Assembly: GCA_025357895.1 (NCBI GenBank)
Contig: JANYLL010000397.1
Span: forward strand, 1-19,945
From: Ignavibacteriota bacterium
GTDB taxonomy: Bacteria > Bacteroidota > Ignavibacteria > Palsa-1295
Reading direction: 5' to 3'
DNA length: 19,945 bases
The translations under genes and the position numbers were made by a program. Position 1 is the first letter of the stretch. The number at the start of each line of letters is the position of its first letter. Below the pieces are notes generated by a model. That model saw only the letters and a list, made by a program, of their open reading frames with translations. It did not search any database and was not told where the DNA came from. This document shows positions 7,598 through 15,384 of this stretch, piece by piece.

Positions 7598-8389
7598 TTA
7601 CCGCACCACTACCATCTGCTTTGTCAGAGTTTCTCCGCCATCACTCAGGTGATAAAAATACGTTCCGGATGGGAAAATGGATGTATCGAATTCAAAACTA
7701 TGATCTCCGGCAGATAATCCGCCATCATGGAGAACGGCAATGATATGACCAAGAGCATCGCTAACAGTAAGCGTAACTTTTGAATAATAATGTGTCTTGA
7801 ATGGAATCGTTGTTACTCCCTTGACCGGATTCGGAAAATTCTGGAATAATTCCAGAGCATTAATACGCACCTCTCCATCTTTCACTGCTAATCCGGGGAT
7901 GAAAACTTCAAGCGTATTATTAATTGTATGATAACTGTACTCATATTGTGGAAGATTCGTTTTCGAGGGACCGTGCAATACGATTCCATCAACGCTATAT
8001 GTAGAGTCATGCCCGGTATCAGGATTCAAGCATTTAATCAGATCTGTTTGTACATTGTAGTGATCTAATTCATAATGCCTATGAGTACACCATCCTAAAA
8101 CAATAGAAAAAGCGGATGAGGTGGTTCTGGTTACAATGAATGCATACGGCAATACATCGCCATTGTCGAAAACTTCTTTCGTATTTGGGATTACTATCCT
8201 GTACGATCCATTAACAGAATTTAATTGCGAATACGATTGAGAGTTAAGATCAATAATGAATCCATTCCCTGCAGCAAGGACATCTCTTGGCGTTAATAAA
8301 ACGGCAAGAGGGTTTAGTGCTGCAACTGCAATTGCCCCTAAGGCCTTGCCGAGGAATTCCCTCCGACTCCGATTATTTTCTGTACCCAT
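7598..8389 (-). CDS. Tat-exported Rieske-like protein with T9SS-type C-terminal domain
   Basis: The N-terminus NRSRREFLGK plus a hydrophobic stretch ending VLAA is a twin-arginine signal. Residues about 40-155 look like a small Rieske domain: box I CTHRH (Cys101, His103), then box II reading CLNPDTGHDSTY (Cys120, His127), and GIVLHGPSKTNLPQYEY, which matches the Rieske GP-x-x-x-x-LP-x-Y segment. Canonical box II is CxxH; here Cys and His are six residues apart, as if four residues were inserted, and box I lacks the usual second Cys. Whether a 2Fe-2S cluster binds is therefore open. The last 80 residues form a sorting-type domain (FQNFPNPVKG, LTVSDALGHIIAVLHDGG, FPSGTYFYHL, VVVR). I chose the ATG at 8389, preceded by AAAGGA about 10 bases upstream. 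Confidence 0.75.
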   Translation of the reverse strand: MGTENNRSRREFLGKALGAIAVAALNPLAVLLTPRDVLAAGNGFIIDLNSQSYSQLNSVNGSYRIVIPNTKEVFDNGDVLPYAFIVTRTTSSAFSIVLGWCTHRHYELDHYNVQTDLIKCLNPDTGHDSTYSVDGIVLHGPSKTNLPQYEYSYHTINNTLEVFIPGLAVKDGEVRINALELFQNFPNPVKGVTTIPFKTHYYSKVTLTVSDALGHIIAVLHDGGLSAGDHSFEFDTSIFPSGTYFYHLSDGGETLTKQMVVVR

Positions 8390-8655
8390 TTTAAGTAAAT
8401 CCTTTTGCAATCTTAGAGTGAAATTGCTCCAATTAGTTTAAACAAGCTCGTCATCTCGAAAGTTACGCAATATTAAGATGCTGAAATGGCTTGTCTGTTT
8501 CAATTTAAAGAGCAGTTCGGCTGGAAGTGATGAAGACAATACTCTCCGAAGTCATTTGTTTGCACAAATTAGCAGATGTATAGAACGTGCAAAAAGACAA
8601 TCTTTCGTTTGTCTTCATAGTTATATAACCGCGTAGTTCTTATATTCTTATAACA
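8390..8655. other. Intergenic region between the Rieske-like gene and the XRE gene
   Basis: No open frame with coding character is seen here. It should hold both divergent promoters. The only structure I find is the AAGACAA / TTGTCTT set listed separately and a TTATATAA stretch at 8621-8628 that could be a -10 region for the regulator. Confidence 0.5.
8594..8615. promoter_or_regulatory. Inverted AAGACAA repeat upstream of the XRE regulator
   Basis: AAGACAA (8594-8600) and TTGTCTT (8609-8615) form a 7-bp inverted repeat with an 8-base centre, about 40 bases before the regulator start. A further direct copy, GAAGACAA, lies at 8532-8539 and is the exact complement of 8609-8616. The spacing suits a dimeric HTH protein, so autoregulation is plausible. 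Confidence 0.4.
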
Positions 8656-8886
8656 TTGAACATTAGACAAATAATCGGCGACAACGTTCGTTGCTCAAGG
8701 CATAAATTGGAATGGAGTCAGGAGAAACTCGGAATTGAAACGGGGCTTCACCATGATTATATCGGACGATTGGAACGGGGTTTAGAGAATATCAGCGTTG
8801 ATAATAATGTAAAATTAGCCTTTGCTTTAAAAGTCGAACCACAGAACCTGCTAATTAAAGATCACTGTTCTTCGAATCCGGAATAA
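8656..8886 (+). CDS. Small XRE/Cro-C1-family helix-turn-helix regulator
   Basis: The 76-residue protein is essentially one HTH domain. IGDNVRCSRHKLEWSQEKLGIETGLHHDYIGRLERG is the five-helix Cro/C1 core with the recognition segment around GLHHDYIGRLERG. ISVDNNVKLAFALKVEPQNLL closes the fold. Size and sequence recall controller (C) proteins of restriction-modification systems and other orphan repressors, but no methylase or nuclease gene is in the window. The frame has no ATG before the HTH, and an in-frame stop lies at 8626-8628, so TTG at 8656 is the best start. It is transcribed toward the SDR gene and their stops are one base apart. The inverted repeat upstream may be its own operator. Confidence 0.82.
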   Translation: MNIRQIIGDNVRCSRHKLEWSQEKLGIETGLHHDYIGRLERGLENISVDNNVKLAFALKVEPQNLLIKDHCSSNPE

Positions 8887-8887
8887 T

Positions 8888-9868
8888 TTATAGCCATTTT
8901 TGCTTTTTATACCAATCGATCGTTTCTTCGAAGCCTTCTTTAATTCTTACCTGAGGTTTATACCCTAATTCTTTCTGAGCTCTTTCAATACTGCAAATCC
9001 AATTAAGCTGAGTTACATCAAGCCGTTTTTCCCAATTCAAGACGCTCGGTTTTTTCTTGAAGATCGAAGTGAACTCCGAGATGCCTGCTATTGAGGAAAC
9101 AACAAAATGCGGAATAGGAACAAAGAGTCCGCGTCTGCCGATGATCGATGAGGCAAGATTAGAAAGTTCGCGCCATCCATATTGCCGGTCACTTCCGATA
9201 TAGAATGTGCGATTTAACGCTTCTGGTCTGAATAATCCAAGTTCGATCCCTTGCGCAATATCATAGACATGGGCAAGGTTAATAAATTTTTCCTGAAATC
9301 CTATCAGCGGCTTGATCCCTTTATTTACTGTTTGAAAAAAGGAGAGAATAGCAGTATCGCGCGGACCATAGATCGCAGGTAAGCGAAGGATAGTAACAGG
9401 GAAGTCTTCACGGAATTGGCGGCTTTCTTCTTCTGCGGCAAGTTTGGATTTGCCATACGTAGTGATCGGATGCGGCGGAGTTTCTTCAGTAACGGGATTT
9501 CCATCAAGCGAGGGACCGCCGGCAGTTTGTGAGGAGATCAGAACGAACCGACTGACATGTTCGCCATATCGTTTTGTCGCTTCGAGTAAGTTACGTGTAG
9601 CAATTTGGTTATGCTGATAAAACCCTTCCTTGGTTTTTGATGCAGTTACGCCGGCAACATGAATAACTCCTTCGATTCCGTTGAATGCTTCCTTCATGGA
9701 TTCGGGATCATGGAGATTGGCATGAACTGTTTCGATCTGTTTTCCTGAAAGCCAGTGAAGGCTCGATGAACCGCGCACCAAAGCTCGAACATTATGTCCG
9801 TTCTGCAAAAGCCGGTCGGCTGTATGTGAACCAAGAAAGCCCGTTGCTCCGGTGATTAATACATTCAT
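8888..9868 (-). CDS. Extended SDR NAD(P)-dependent epimerase/reductase
   Basis: Extended short-chain dehydrogenases act on nucleotide sugars, sterol-like or flavonoid-like substrates; the specific substrate cannot be read here. The N-terminal Rossmann motif is MNVLITGATGFLGSHTADRLL (GxxGxxG), followed by VRALVRG and the acidic VIHVAG strand. SSQTAGGPS supplies the catalytic Ser region and YGKSK is the YxxxK pair. LRLPAIYGPRD is the conserved PxxxYGP segment, and INLAHVYDIAQGIELGL matches the V-x-D-x-A element of epimerases. I use the ATG at 9866-9868, 16 bases after the MCE gene stop; a longer frame back to 9934 would overlap that gene and add a non-homologous leader. It is the third gene after ssb and mce on the minus strand. 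Confidence 0.87.
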   Translation of the reverse strand: MNVLITGATGFLGSHTADRLLQNGHNVRALVRGSSSLHWLSGKQIETVHANLHDPESMKEAFNGIEGVIHVAGVTASKTKEGFYQHNQIATRNLLEATKRYGEHVSRFVLISSQTAGGPSLDGNPVTEETPPHPITTYGKSKLAAEEESRQFREDFPVTILRLPAIYGPRDTAILSFFQTVNKGIKPLIGFQEKFINLAHVYDIAQGIELGLFRPEALNRTFYIGSDRQYGWRELSNLASSIIGRRGLFVPIPHFVVSSIAGISEFTSIFKKKPSVLNWEKRLDVTQLNWICSIERAQKELGYKPQVRIKEGFEETIDWYKKQKWL

Positions 9869-9884
9869 TTTTTTAACAAAAAAA

Positions 9885-10826
9885 TTACTTTTGCGGAGTC
9901 GTACTATGGAAGAAACGGATGTTTGCATCAACACCCTGCAAGCGAATTTGTTCTATCAGTTTATGCCCGTTTGTCAGGAGAGAGTCCAGTTTGTTTGCCA
10001 TTTCCTTATCGCTGGTGAGTCGGTAGAGAAGAGATTTTTTATCTTTCGCTTCAGCCATCATCTCATTGAGGCTGGCAAGAAGAGCATCAGCGCCGGAAAG
10101 TGTCGTGCTTGCCTTGCGGACAAAAACCCGCATAGAGTCAAGCAGTAACTGAGCACCGGGACGCATAGATACTATAGTGCTATTTAATTCGCGAGTAAGA
10201 ACATCTGCTTGATCAATTGTGCGTTTTAGTGCTCCGCGGTTTTCCAATAAAACAGCACGAAGATCTTTTAGTGTGTGATCGGCATCATCTAAGGCAGAAT
10301 ATGCTTTCTCTTTAAATTTGCCGTTGCCGAAGAAATCTGTCAGATTGCGAAGAACAGAATCAACATTTTTTGTGATTGCAGGAAGGCTGCCGGAAATAGA
10401 GTTCAATACTGCAACTAACGTACTGATATCTCCGGGATACGTACCCATGAGCGTATCTTTTGCTGCATCAAATGTTCCGAAGGTCCCCTCATCGATCTCG
10501 ACTTTTTTTCCGCTCATCACCTCCAACATCAGGATCCTGGCAGTTGCGTCTTTATGGAGTATTTCAGTTTGATCAATATCCATAGTTACTTCAACATCCT
10601 TATTTGGTGCTGAAATTATTTCCGTGACTTTTCCGTGATTGATTCCCCGAATAAATACAGGATCGTCGGTGGCGATTCCCCCTGCATCTACAAAGCGCAC
10701 ATGCAGAATATTATGAACTCCGCCCAAATGCCAGCCTTTTGCCATGCCAATACCCAATAACAGCAGCGCTAAACCGATAATAACGGTTAGCCCTACTTTT
10801 AGGTCAGTATTTTTTTCTGCTTGCAC
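9885..10826 (-). CDS. MCE/MlaD-family membrane-anchored lipid-transport protein
   Basis: MCE proteins sit in the inner membrane and form rings that carry lipids across the periplasm with an MlaE/MlaF ABC unit. One N-terminal transmembrane helix is visible (VGLTVIIGLALLLLGIGMA, residues 11-29). It is followed by the single MCE domain, with the signature VRFVDAGGIATDDPVFIRGINHGKV at about 43-67 and DIDQTEILHKDATARI, then the strand VEIDEG. The remaining 180 residues are mostly helical with heptad character, as in the long coiled coil of PqiB/YebT or chloroplast TGD2 relatives. The start is GTG at 10826; no upstream ATG exists. Neither MlaE nor MlaF is next to it, unlike the usual operon. It lies 14 bases after ssb and 16 before the SDR gene. 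Confidence 0.87.
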   Translation of the reverse strand: MQAEKNTDLKVGLTVIIGLALLLLGIGMAKGWHLGGVHNILHVRFVDAGGIATDDPVFIRGINHGKVTEIISAPNKDVEVTMDIDQTEILHKDATARILMLEVMSGKKVEIDEGTFGTFDAAKDTLMGTYPGDISTLVAVLNSISGSLPAITKNVDSVLRNLTDFFGNGKFKEKAYSALDDADHTLKDLRAVLLENRGALKRTIDQADVLTRELNSTIVSMRPGAQLLLDSMRVFVRKASTTLSGADALLASLNEMMAEAKDKKSLLYRLTSDKEMANKLDSLLTNGHKLIEQIRLQGVDANIRFFHSTTPQK

Positions 10827-10840
10827 TGAAGATTAATTAT

Positions 10841-11305
10841 TTAAAATGGAAGATCCGCATCCGGTACGCTCTGATCAAACTCGCCGGCAGGGGAGGCCAT
10901 TTGCTCGTTAGTATGCTGAGGCGCTCCGCCATAAGATCGTTCGCCATTTGACGAACTGCCTCCGCGATCATTGCCTCCAAGTAAGATCATGTCAGTGAGA
11001 ACGATCTCAGAGATGTATTTTTTTACTCCGTCTTTATCATCATAGGAGCGGTTCTCAATGCGTCCCTCTACGTAGATCTGTTTGCCTTTTTTTACATAGT
11101 TTCCGCAAACTTCAGCAAGTCCTCCCCAAGCGACGATATTATGCCATGTTGTCCGCTCCTGTGTGGCGCCGCTTTGATCTTTCCAAGATTCATTTGTTGC
11201 TATCGTAAACGACGCCACAGCCTTGCCGTTATTGGTATAACGAACTTCAGCATCTTTTCCGGTATTTCCCAAGAGAGTTGCTTTATTCAAGCTTTTTCCC
11301 GCCAT
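10841..11305 (-). CDS. ssb: Single-stranded DNA-binding protein
   Basis: SSB coats single-stranded DNA during replication, repair and recombination and recruits partners through its C-terminal tip. The OB-fold occupies residues 1-108: LNKATLLGNTGKDAEVRYTNNGKAVASFTIATNE, then TTWHNIVAWGGLAEVCGNYVKKGKQIYVEGRIENRSYDDKDG and a closing strand. A Gly/Ser/Asn-rich linker follows, ending in the acidic tip DADLPF, the equivalent of the DDDIPF partner-binding end. Length (154) is standard. The ATG at 11303-11305 has a good Shine-Dalgarno (GGAG, about 7 bases upstream). It is the first gene of the ssb-mce-SDR group. A dispensable extra SSB copy is possible; the window cannot tell. Confidence 0.95.
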   Translation of the reverse strand: MAGKSLNKATLLGNTGKDAEVRYTNNGKAVASFTIATNESWKDQSGATQERTTWHNIVAWGGLAEVCGNYVKKGKQIYVEGRIENRSYDDKDGVKKYISEIVLTDMILLGGNDRGGSSSNGERSYGGAPQHTNEQMASPAGEFDQSVPDADLPF

Positions 11306-11394
11306 GATGATCTCCTCGATTATAAATAGATAAAGAAAGTTTTACCAGTAAACGCTAAAAGCTTCCCAATAAATTCAACTATTACGGACTTTTT

Positions 11395-11417
11395 GCACGG
11401 TGATATTTATACCGTGC
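11395..11417. repeat. Inverted repeat, 7-bp perfect stem
   Basis: GCACGGT (11395-11401) pairs with ACCGTGC (11411-11417) around a 9-base AT-rich centre; two further outer pairs are G-T type. No T-run follows on either strand, so it is more like an operator or RNA leader element than a terminator. Confidence 0.5.
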
Positions 11418-11437
11418 GGATTGAAATTCTACAAGCG

Positions 11438-11461
11438 AATCCATTAAAAATGTAATGGATT
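11438..11461. repeat. Inverted repeat, 9-bp perfect stem
   Basis: AATCCATTA (11438-11446) pairs exactly with TAATGGATT (11453-11461) around a 6-base loop. It lies 20 bases downstream of the previous hairpin and 16 bases before a TACTTTTG box, a position where a bound protein could control the lipoprotein promoter. Confidence 0.55.
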
Positions 11462-11477
11462 TAGGAAATCTATTAGG

Positions 11478-11485
11478 TACTTTTG
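11478..11485 (+). promoter_or_regulatory. TAnnTTTG-type -7 box before the coiled-coil lipoprotein
   Basis: TACTTTTG matches the Bacteroidota -7 consensus and lies within the small GTAC-TTTT-GTAC repeat. It would give a leader of about 70 bases. No clear -33 partner is seen. Confidence 0.3.
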
Positions 11486-11561
11486 TACTGTAACTTATGG
11501 TGCATCCACAACATGCTCAGATTCCCCTAAGATTTAATTTGAACCAAAGCAATTAAACGAT

Positions 11562-12038
11562 ATGTCTACGGAAAAATCGATGGTTAGAGTATCCCAGTTC
11601 GGAATCTTTGCATTACTTGTATGGCTGATGGGGGCTCTTACCTTTTCGAGCTGTCAAAAGAATCAGGACCAACAAGCCCAATTAGTGCAGGATACCCAAA
11701 AAACCTATCAGACGACGGCGAATACCACGTATGTTACAGAATACCAAACCTATCGCACACAAAGAGAGCAGGATTTGGCACGTAATCAGGATACTATTGC
11801 ATCATTTCAAGCCCGTTTAAAAAAGGCCAATGCAAAACTCAGAGTAGCACTGGATAGCGCGGAGATGGCATTGGAAAGACAGAATGCAGACTTGCGTGCA
11901 AGACTGGAAACATTTAAAGCGGAAGGTCAGGATAATTGGCAGCAATTTAAAAATAAATTCGATCAGTCCATGGATTCGGTCAGAGGTAGTTTAAATGATC
12001 TGAATTCGAAAATGCGCAACCTAAAGCTTGGAGATTAG
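11562..12038 (+). CDS. Coiled-coil lipoprotein of unknown function
   Basis: An N-terminal hydrophobic segment ends in the lipobox-like LTFSSC (Cys31), so the protein is probably lipidated and envelope-anchored. The ATG at 11580 (MVRVSQFG) is an alternative start giving a more standard signal. The mature part is almost wholly helical, Gln/Asp/Arg-rich, with heptad patterning from TYRTQREQDLARNQDT through ARLKKANAKLRVALDSAEMALERQNADLRARLETFK to a C-terminal helix ending RNLKLGD. No enzymatic motif is present. The overall shape recalls coiled-coil stress-response lipoproteins, but I do not assign a family. It is followed 51 bases later by a small membrane-protein gene, probably in the same transcript. 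Confidence 0.78.
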   Translation: MSTEKSMVRVSQFGIFALLVWLMGALTFSSCQKNQDQQAQLVQDTQKTYQTTANTTYVTEYQTYRTQREQDLARNQDTIASFQARLKKANAKLRVALDSAEMALERQNADLRARLETFKAEGQDNWQQFKNKFDQSMDSVRGSLNDLNSKMRNLKLGD

Positions 12039-12089
12039 TAATTACTGGGGGCACAACTTTTTCTTAACAATTCATCAATAATAAAAAAT

Positions 12090-12341
12090 ATGAAAACTAA
12101 AATCGCAGCAATCGTTTTTTCTGTTCTTGCATTTATGGCAAAAGCTAACCTGCTTCTTGCACAGAATGATGCAGCAACGGAAACTCATACGACAAAATCA
12201 TCAACAACAACGACAACATACTTTCTCGGAATGGATCAGTCAACAGCTATTCTGGTCATCGGTGCAGCTGTTGTTTTATTGGTCTTGATCGTTGTATTTG
12301 CAAGCCGTTCTTCTAAGTCTACAACAACGGTTGTAAAATAA
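12090..12341 (+). CDS. Small Thr-rich single-pass membrane protein
   Basis: This 83-residue protein has a cleavable-looking signal peptide (MKTKIAAIVFSVLAFMAKANLLLA) and a short Thr/Ser-rich linker (THTTKSSTTTTTYF). One transmembrane helix follows (TAILVIGAAVVLLVLIVVFA), then a short basic tail. This gives an N-out topology with about 30 residues outside the inner membrane. It is not recognised. It is co-oriented with the coiled-coil lipoprotein just upstream, and its stop is only four bases from the stop of the convergent subtilase gene. Confidence 0.7.
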   Translation: MKTKIAAIVFSVLAFMAKANLLLAQNDAATETHTTKSSTTTTTYFLGMDQSTAILVIGAAVVLLVLIVVFASRSSKSTTTVVK

Positions 12342-12345
12342 CTTG

Positions 12346-15300
12346 CTAAGGCAGGCAGATCAGTGTATGCTCAAGGAGCATTGCACCTTGCCTGATAGTA
12401 ACGATATATGTACCGGCAGGCAACTGAATACCTGTAAGCTCAAGGCTGCTGCCTTGGGCTTTTCGGCTTATGAGAATTCTTCCAAGAGCATCTGATAATT
12501 CTACCGTTGCAAATGTTGCAGAAGCAGTGCTCGGCCAGTTTATATGCAAGTGATTGCCAAACGGATTAGGTGTGATTATGATCGTATTATCATTTGATTG
12601 TCTCACCGGGTGAACAGCGCTGTTGAGAATCCATTCATTTTTTGTTTGGTCAATTGTTTGCTTTAGAAGTTCTTCATTTTCCGCCAGTCCGATGACAAAC
12701 GTAAGTCGGACGGAGTCCTGTGAAAGAAGAGGAAGATTCTTTAGTCCATAGATCATCGAAACATCTCCGATCCCTGCGAGCGGTCTTGCCGTAGTCATAG
12801 TCTGCCATTTCTCGAATCGCGTCAGACCGTCATACGTGGAAGCGCTTCCATTAGCGCCATTATTATCCAAAGCATAAAAATTCAATTGAGCCCCGTTTGG
12901 AATATCTGAAATAAGTTTAATTCCGACGAAGGGATAGAGGTCTTCCATTCTCCGAGTAACGCTGATAGCAGAATCCAGTGATGAAATATATGCTTTGTTG
13001 AGACCGCCGGATGTGCCAATATCCCAATCCATAAATAGTGCGACAGCGGTCGCATCAGTAGCGTATGTTACGCTATCAACAATCCGCTTATGAATTACAT
13101 AATCGAGTACGACGGCATTAGCAGTAAGATCCTTTGTAAAAGCATACGTTTTTTCTTCTACTGAAACTCCGACTTGCAGACTTGGATCAGTATGGGTATC
13201 GTTAAAAATTGTATGTAATTCCTGTACTGCATTACTATGATCCGCTGGAGCTACATAATGGATAGGACGCACTATATTATAGTCCTGCATTGCATAAGCG
13301 TCATTGAATTCTCCCGGAGCCGAAGAAACTATACGGGCAGAATCATCAACTCCTATCATAAGTCCTGCTTGTGATAGAACATCTCTGACCTCAATAAAAA
13401 CGGATGAAGGTGCTTTTGTCCAAATAAACCCAATACCTTGTGTATTATTTGGAGGATCATTAAATCCGATGCCGCCCTTGGAATCAAATGTGACGGTCAG
13501 ATTATTCTTATCAAGATTGAGATACGCCTGATTTATGATAAGAGAAAAATAATCAACATCAGGACCATATCCCTGAGCTGAACTATAGAATGTCAGTTTC
13601 ACCGAGACGGTATAATTCGGAGGAGTATTTTTTGCCATGGTAATATGAAAACTTCCCTGAATATTTTGTACCAGATCGAGTGTATTTGCAATTCCAAAGC
13701 GGACAGTTTCAGTATTTGGCATGATATATTTGCCAGTGTCATTGAGATATTCGATCTTTGCTTCAAGTTCGGTTAACGGCATGAGATAATTACGAACATG
13801 GAGAATAATGTCTGCTCCTTCTCCGGCTTCGAGAATGCCGTTATGATTATCATCAAGGATTTCCAGATTCTCTAATCGTGAGGAAAAAACAGGTTCTTCA
13901 CTTACTGCGCGTTTCACATTGATTCGTCCTTTGCCTGTATATCCCGGGTGAAGATCTTGTGCCGTCGTGAGCGGATCACACGTTACCCGCAGACGCTGAA
14001 TTGCCTGATCAGCAGTGAGAAAAGGATATTTCTGACGAACAAGTGTGATCGCCCCTGCGGCAGTTGGTGATGCCATGCTCGTACCGGTCATCGTTGTATA
14101 GTCATTACCCGGAATTGTACTAAGCACATTATTTCCAGGTGCACTTACGGCAACATGAGTATTATAATTTGAAAAACCTGTTATCGTACTGCTTTCATCA
14201 AGTGCTGCCACAGAAAGAACATGATCGAAGGAGGACGGATAAAAATCCTGAAACGAATAACTATTTCCACTTGCTGCCACGACAACACAATTTTTGGCAG
14301 CTGCGTAATTCACAATATCCTGCCCGAGTTGTGAGCGATTTGTCCCGCCCCAGGAATTATTGACAACCTTTGCGCCTCTATCAGCTGCATAGACGATGCC
14401 TTCATATCCGAAAGAAACGTCTCCGCCTCCATTGTCGCCGCATTTCAAGAGCACGATCTTCGCACCGAATGCTACTCCGCAAACACCAATTTTATTATTT
14501 CCCGATGCTGCAATGATTCCTGCAGTATGTGTGCCGTGTCTTGCCGGTGTATTCGGATCATTATCCGGAGCAGTTCCATTATCTCCGGCAAAATCCCAGC
14601 CATGCCAATCATCCACAAAACCATCGCTGTCATCATCAATGCCGTTCGAACGTTTATCCAAACCATCAGCATCTAAACCCGTTTCGCCTTTATTAACAAA
14701 GACTGCCTCTGCAAGATCTGGATGCGTCCAATCCGAACCAACATCATCATCGGCAACAAGCATAGTCGAATCACATCGCACGATATCCCATGCTTCAGGG
14801 GCATGTATGAGTGGAAGGGAGTATTGCTCCGGGAAACGAGGATCGTTTGGAGTGAAGCAGGTTTGATAGAGATAACGTGGTTCGGCAAATTCCACTACTC
14901 CGGATTTTTTTAAAATGAGCGCCGCTGATTCGGGACTGATATTTCCGTCATAAAATAATTCAAACCAGCGTGATATTTTTTCTTCACTTGCTCTGAGCTT
15001 TGCAACATCTTCTGTCTCTTTTATACTAATCCCGTTGGTGTTCTTGCTCGGAAAGAGAATCGGATTTGTTTGTTCGCGCAAGTCTTCTAATACAACATTG
15101 TGCTGAGGGATAAGAGGCTTTAATGAAGTAACATGCACTATCGAAGGAAGAGAAAAAAGATTTGCGATCAAAGCATTATCTTTTAATGAAAATGTTTGCG
15201 GATTGAATTTGAGAGCATGGATTTCAGGACTCGCAAAAGCAGAACGAAATGCAGCAACTGATTCTGGTTTAATACAAACCAAAACTCGCCCTGCCATCGT

Positions 15301-15369
15301 CTGCTGCTGTGCAAAGGAATGCGTTGCCAGAAGAATGCTAGCTAAGATTATATACCGCATTTTAACCAT
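12346..15369 (-). CDS. Secreted subtilase (peptidase S8) with T9SS-type C-terminal domain
   Basis: A signal peptide (MVKMRYIILASILLATHSFA; the ATG three codons on is equally possible) precedes a propeptide of about 165 residues. The S8 triad is complete: Asp209 in VADDDVGSDWTHPDL, His278 in RHGTHTAGI, Ser431 in GTSMASP. The oxyanion Asn lies in AASGN near 369. Between Asp and His is an Asp-rich insert (DADGLDKRSNGIDDDSDGFVDDW) that looks like a calcium loop. Residues about 495-920 form beta-rich regions, including an NGILEAGEGADI-type calcium-associated repeat. The last 80 residues are a sorting-like domain (ITPNPFGNHLHINW, VELSDALGRIL, LPAGTYIVTI). It likely degrades proteins at the cell surface. 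It lies 15 bases after the methyltransferase gene, third in the rsmI operon. Confidence 0.92.
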   Translation of the reverse strand: MVKMRYIILASILLATHSFAQQQTMAGRVLVCIKPESVAAFRSAFASPEIHALKFNPQTFSLKDNALIANLFSLPSIVHVTSLKPLIPQHNVVLEDLREQTNPILFPSKNTNGISIKETEDVAKLRASEEKISRWFELFYDGNISPESAALILKKSGVVEFAEPRYLYQTCFTPNDPRFPEQYSLPLIHAPEAWDIVRCDSTMLVADDDVGSDWTHPDLAEAVFVNKGETGLDADGLDKRSNGIDDDSDGFVDDWHGWDFAGDNGTAPDNDPNTPARHGTHTAGIIAASGNNKIGVCGVAFGAKIVLLKCGDNGGGDVSFGYEGIVYAADRGAKVVNNSWGGTNRSQLGQDIVNYAAAKNCVVVAASGNSYSFQDFYPSSFDHVLSVAALDESSTITGFSNYNTHVAVSAPGNNVLSTIPGNDYTTMTGTSMASPTAAGAITLVRQKYPFLTADQAIQRLRVTCDPLTTAQDLHPGYTGKGRINVKRAVSEEPVFSSRLENLEILDDNHNGILEAGEGADIILHVRNYLMPLTELEAKIEYLNDTGKYIMPNTETVRFGIANTLDLVQNIQGSFHITMAKNTPPNYTVSVKLTFYSSAQGYGPDVDYFSLIINQAYLNLDKNNLTVTFDSKGGIGFNDPPNNTQGIGFIWTKAPSSVFIEVRDVLSQAGLMIGVDDSARIVSSAPGEFNDAYAMQDYNIVRPIHYVAPADHSNAVQELHTIFNDTHTDPSLQVGVSVEEKTYAFTKDLTANAVVLDYVIHKRIVDSVTYATDATAVALFMDWDIGTSGGLNKAYISSLDSAISVTRRMEDLYPFVGIKLISDIPNGAQLNFYALDNNGANGSASTYDGLTRFEKWQTMTTARPLAGIGDVSMIYGLKNLPLLSQDSVRLTFVIGLAENEELLKQTIDQTKNEWILNSAVHPVRQSNDNTIIITPNPFGNHLHINWPSTASATFATVELSDALGRILISRKAQGSSLELTGIQLPAGTYIVTIRQGAMLLEHTLICLP

Positions 15370-15384
15370 AAAAAAACATAGATG

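Larger units (their letters stand above)
11306..11561. other. Divergent intergenic region with three inverted repeats
   Basis: This gap separates ssb from the divergent lipoprotein gene and has no coding frame. It holds two strong hairpins listed separately and a third small one, GTAC-TTTT-GTAC (11477-11488). The 21 bases before the lipoprotein ATG show nothing distinctive. Confidence 0.6.

Noticed and set aside
9869..9934. Longer N-terminus for the SDR protein
   Set aside because: It would overlap the upstream MCE gene by 50 bases and adds residues ahead of the Rossmann motif that do not fit the family; the ATG at 9868 starts directly at MNVLITGATG.
14396..14866. Plus-strand open frame of 156 codons rich in Ser and Pro
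   Set aside because: It is opposite the subtilase catalytic domain; its low-complexity composition is typical of an antisense shadow.
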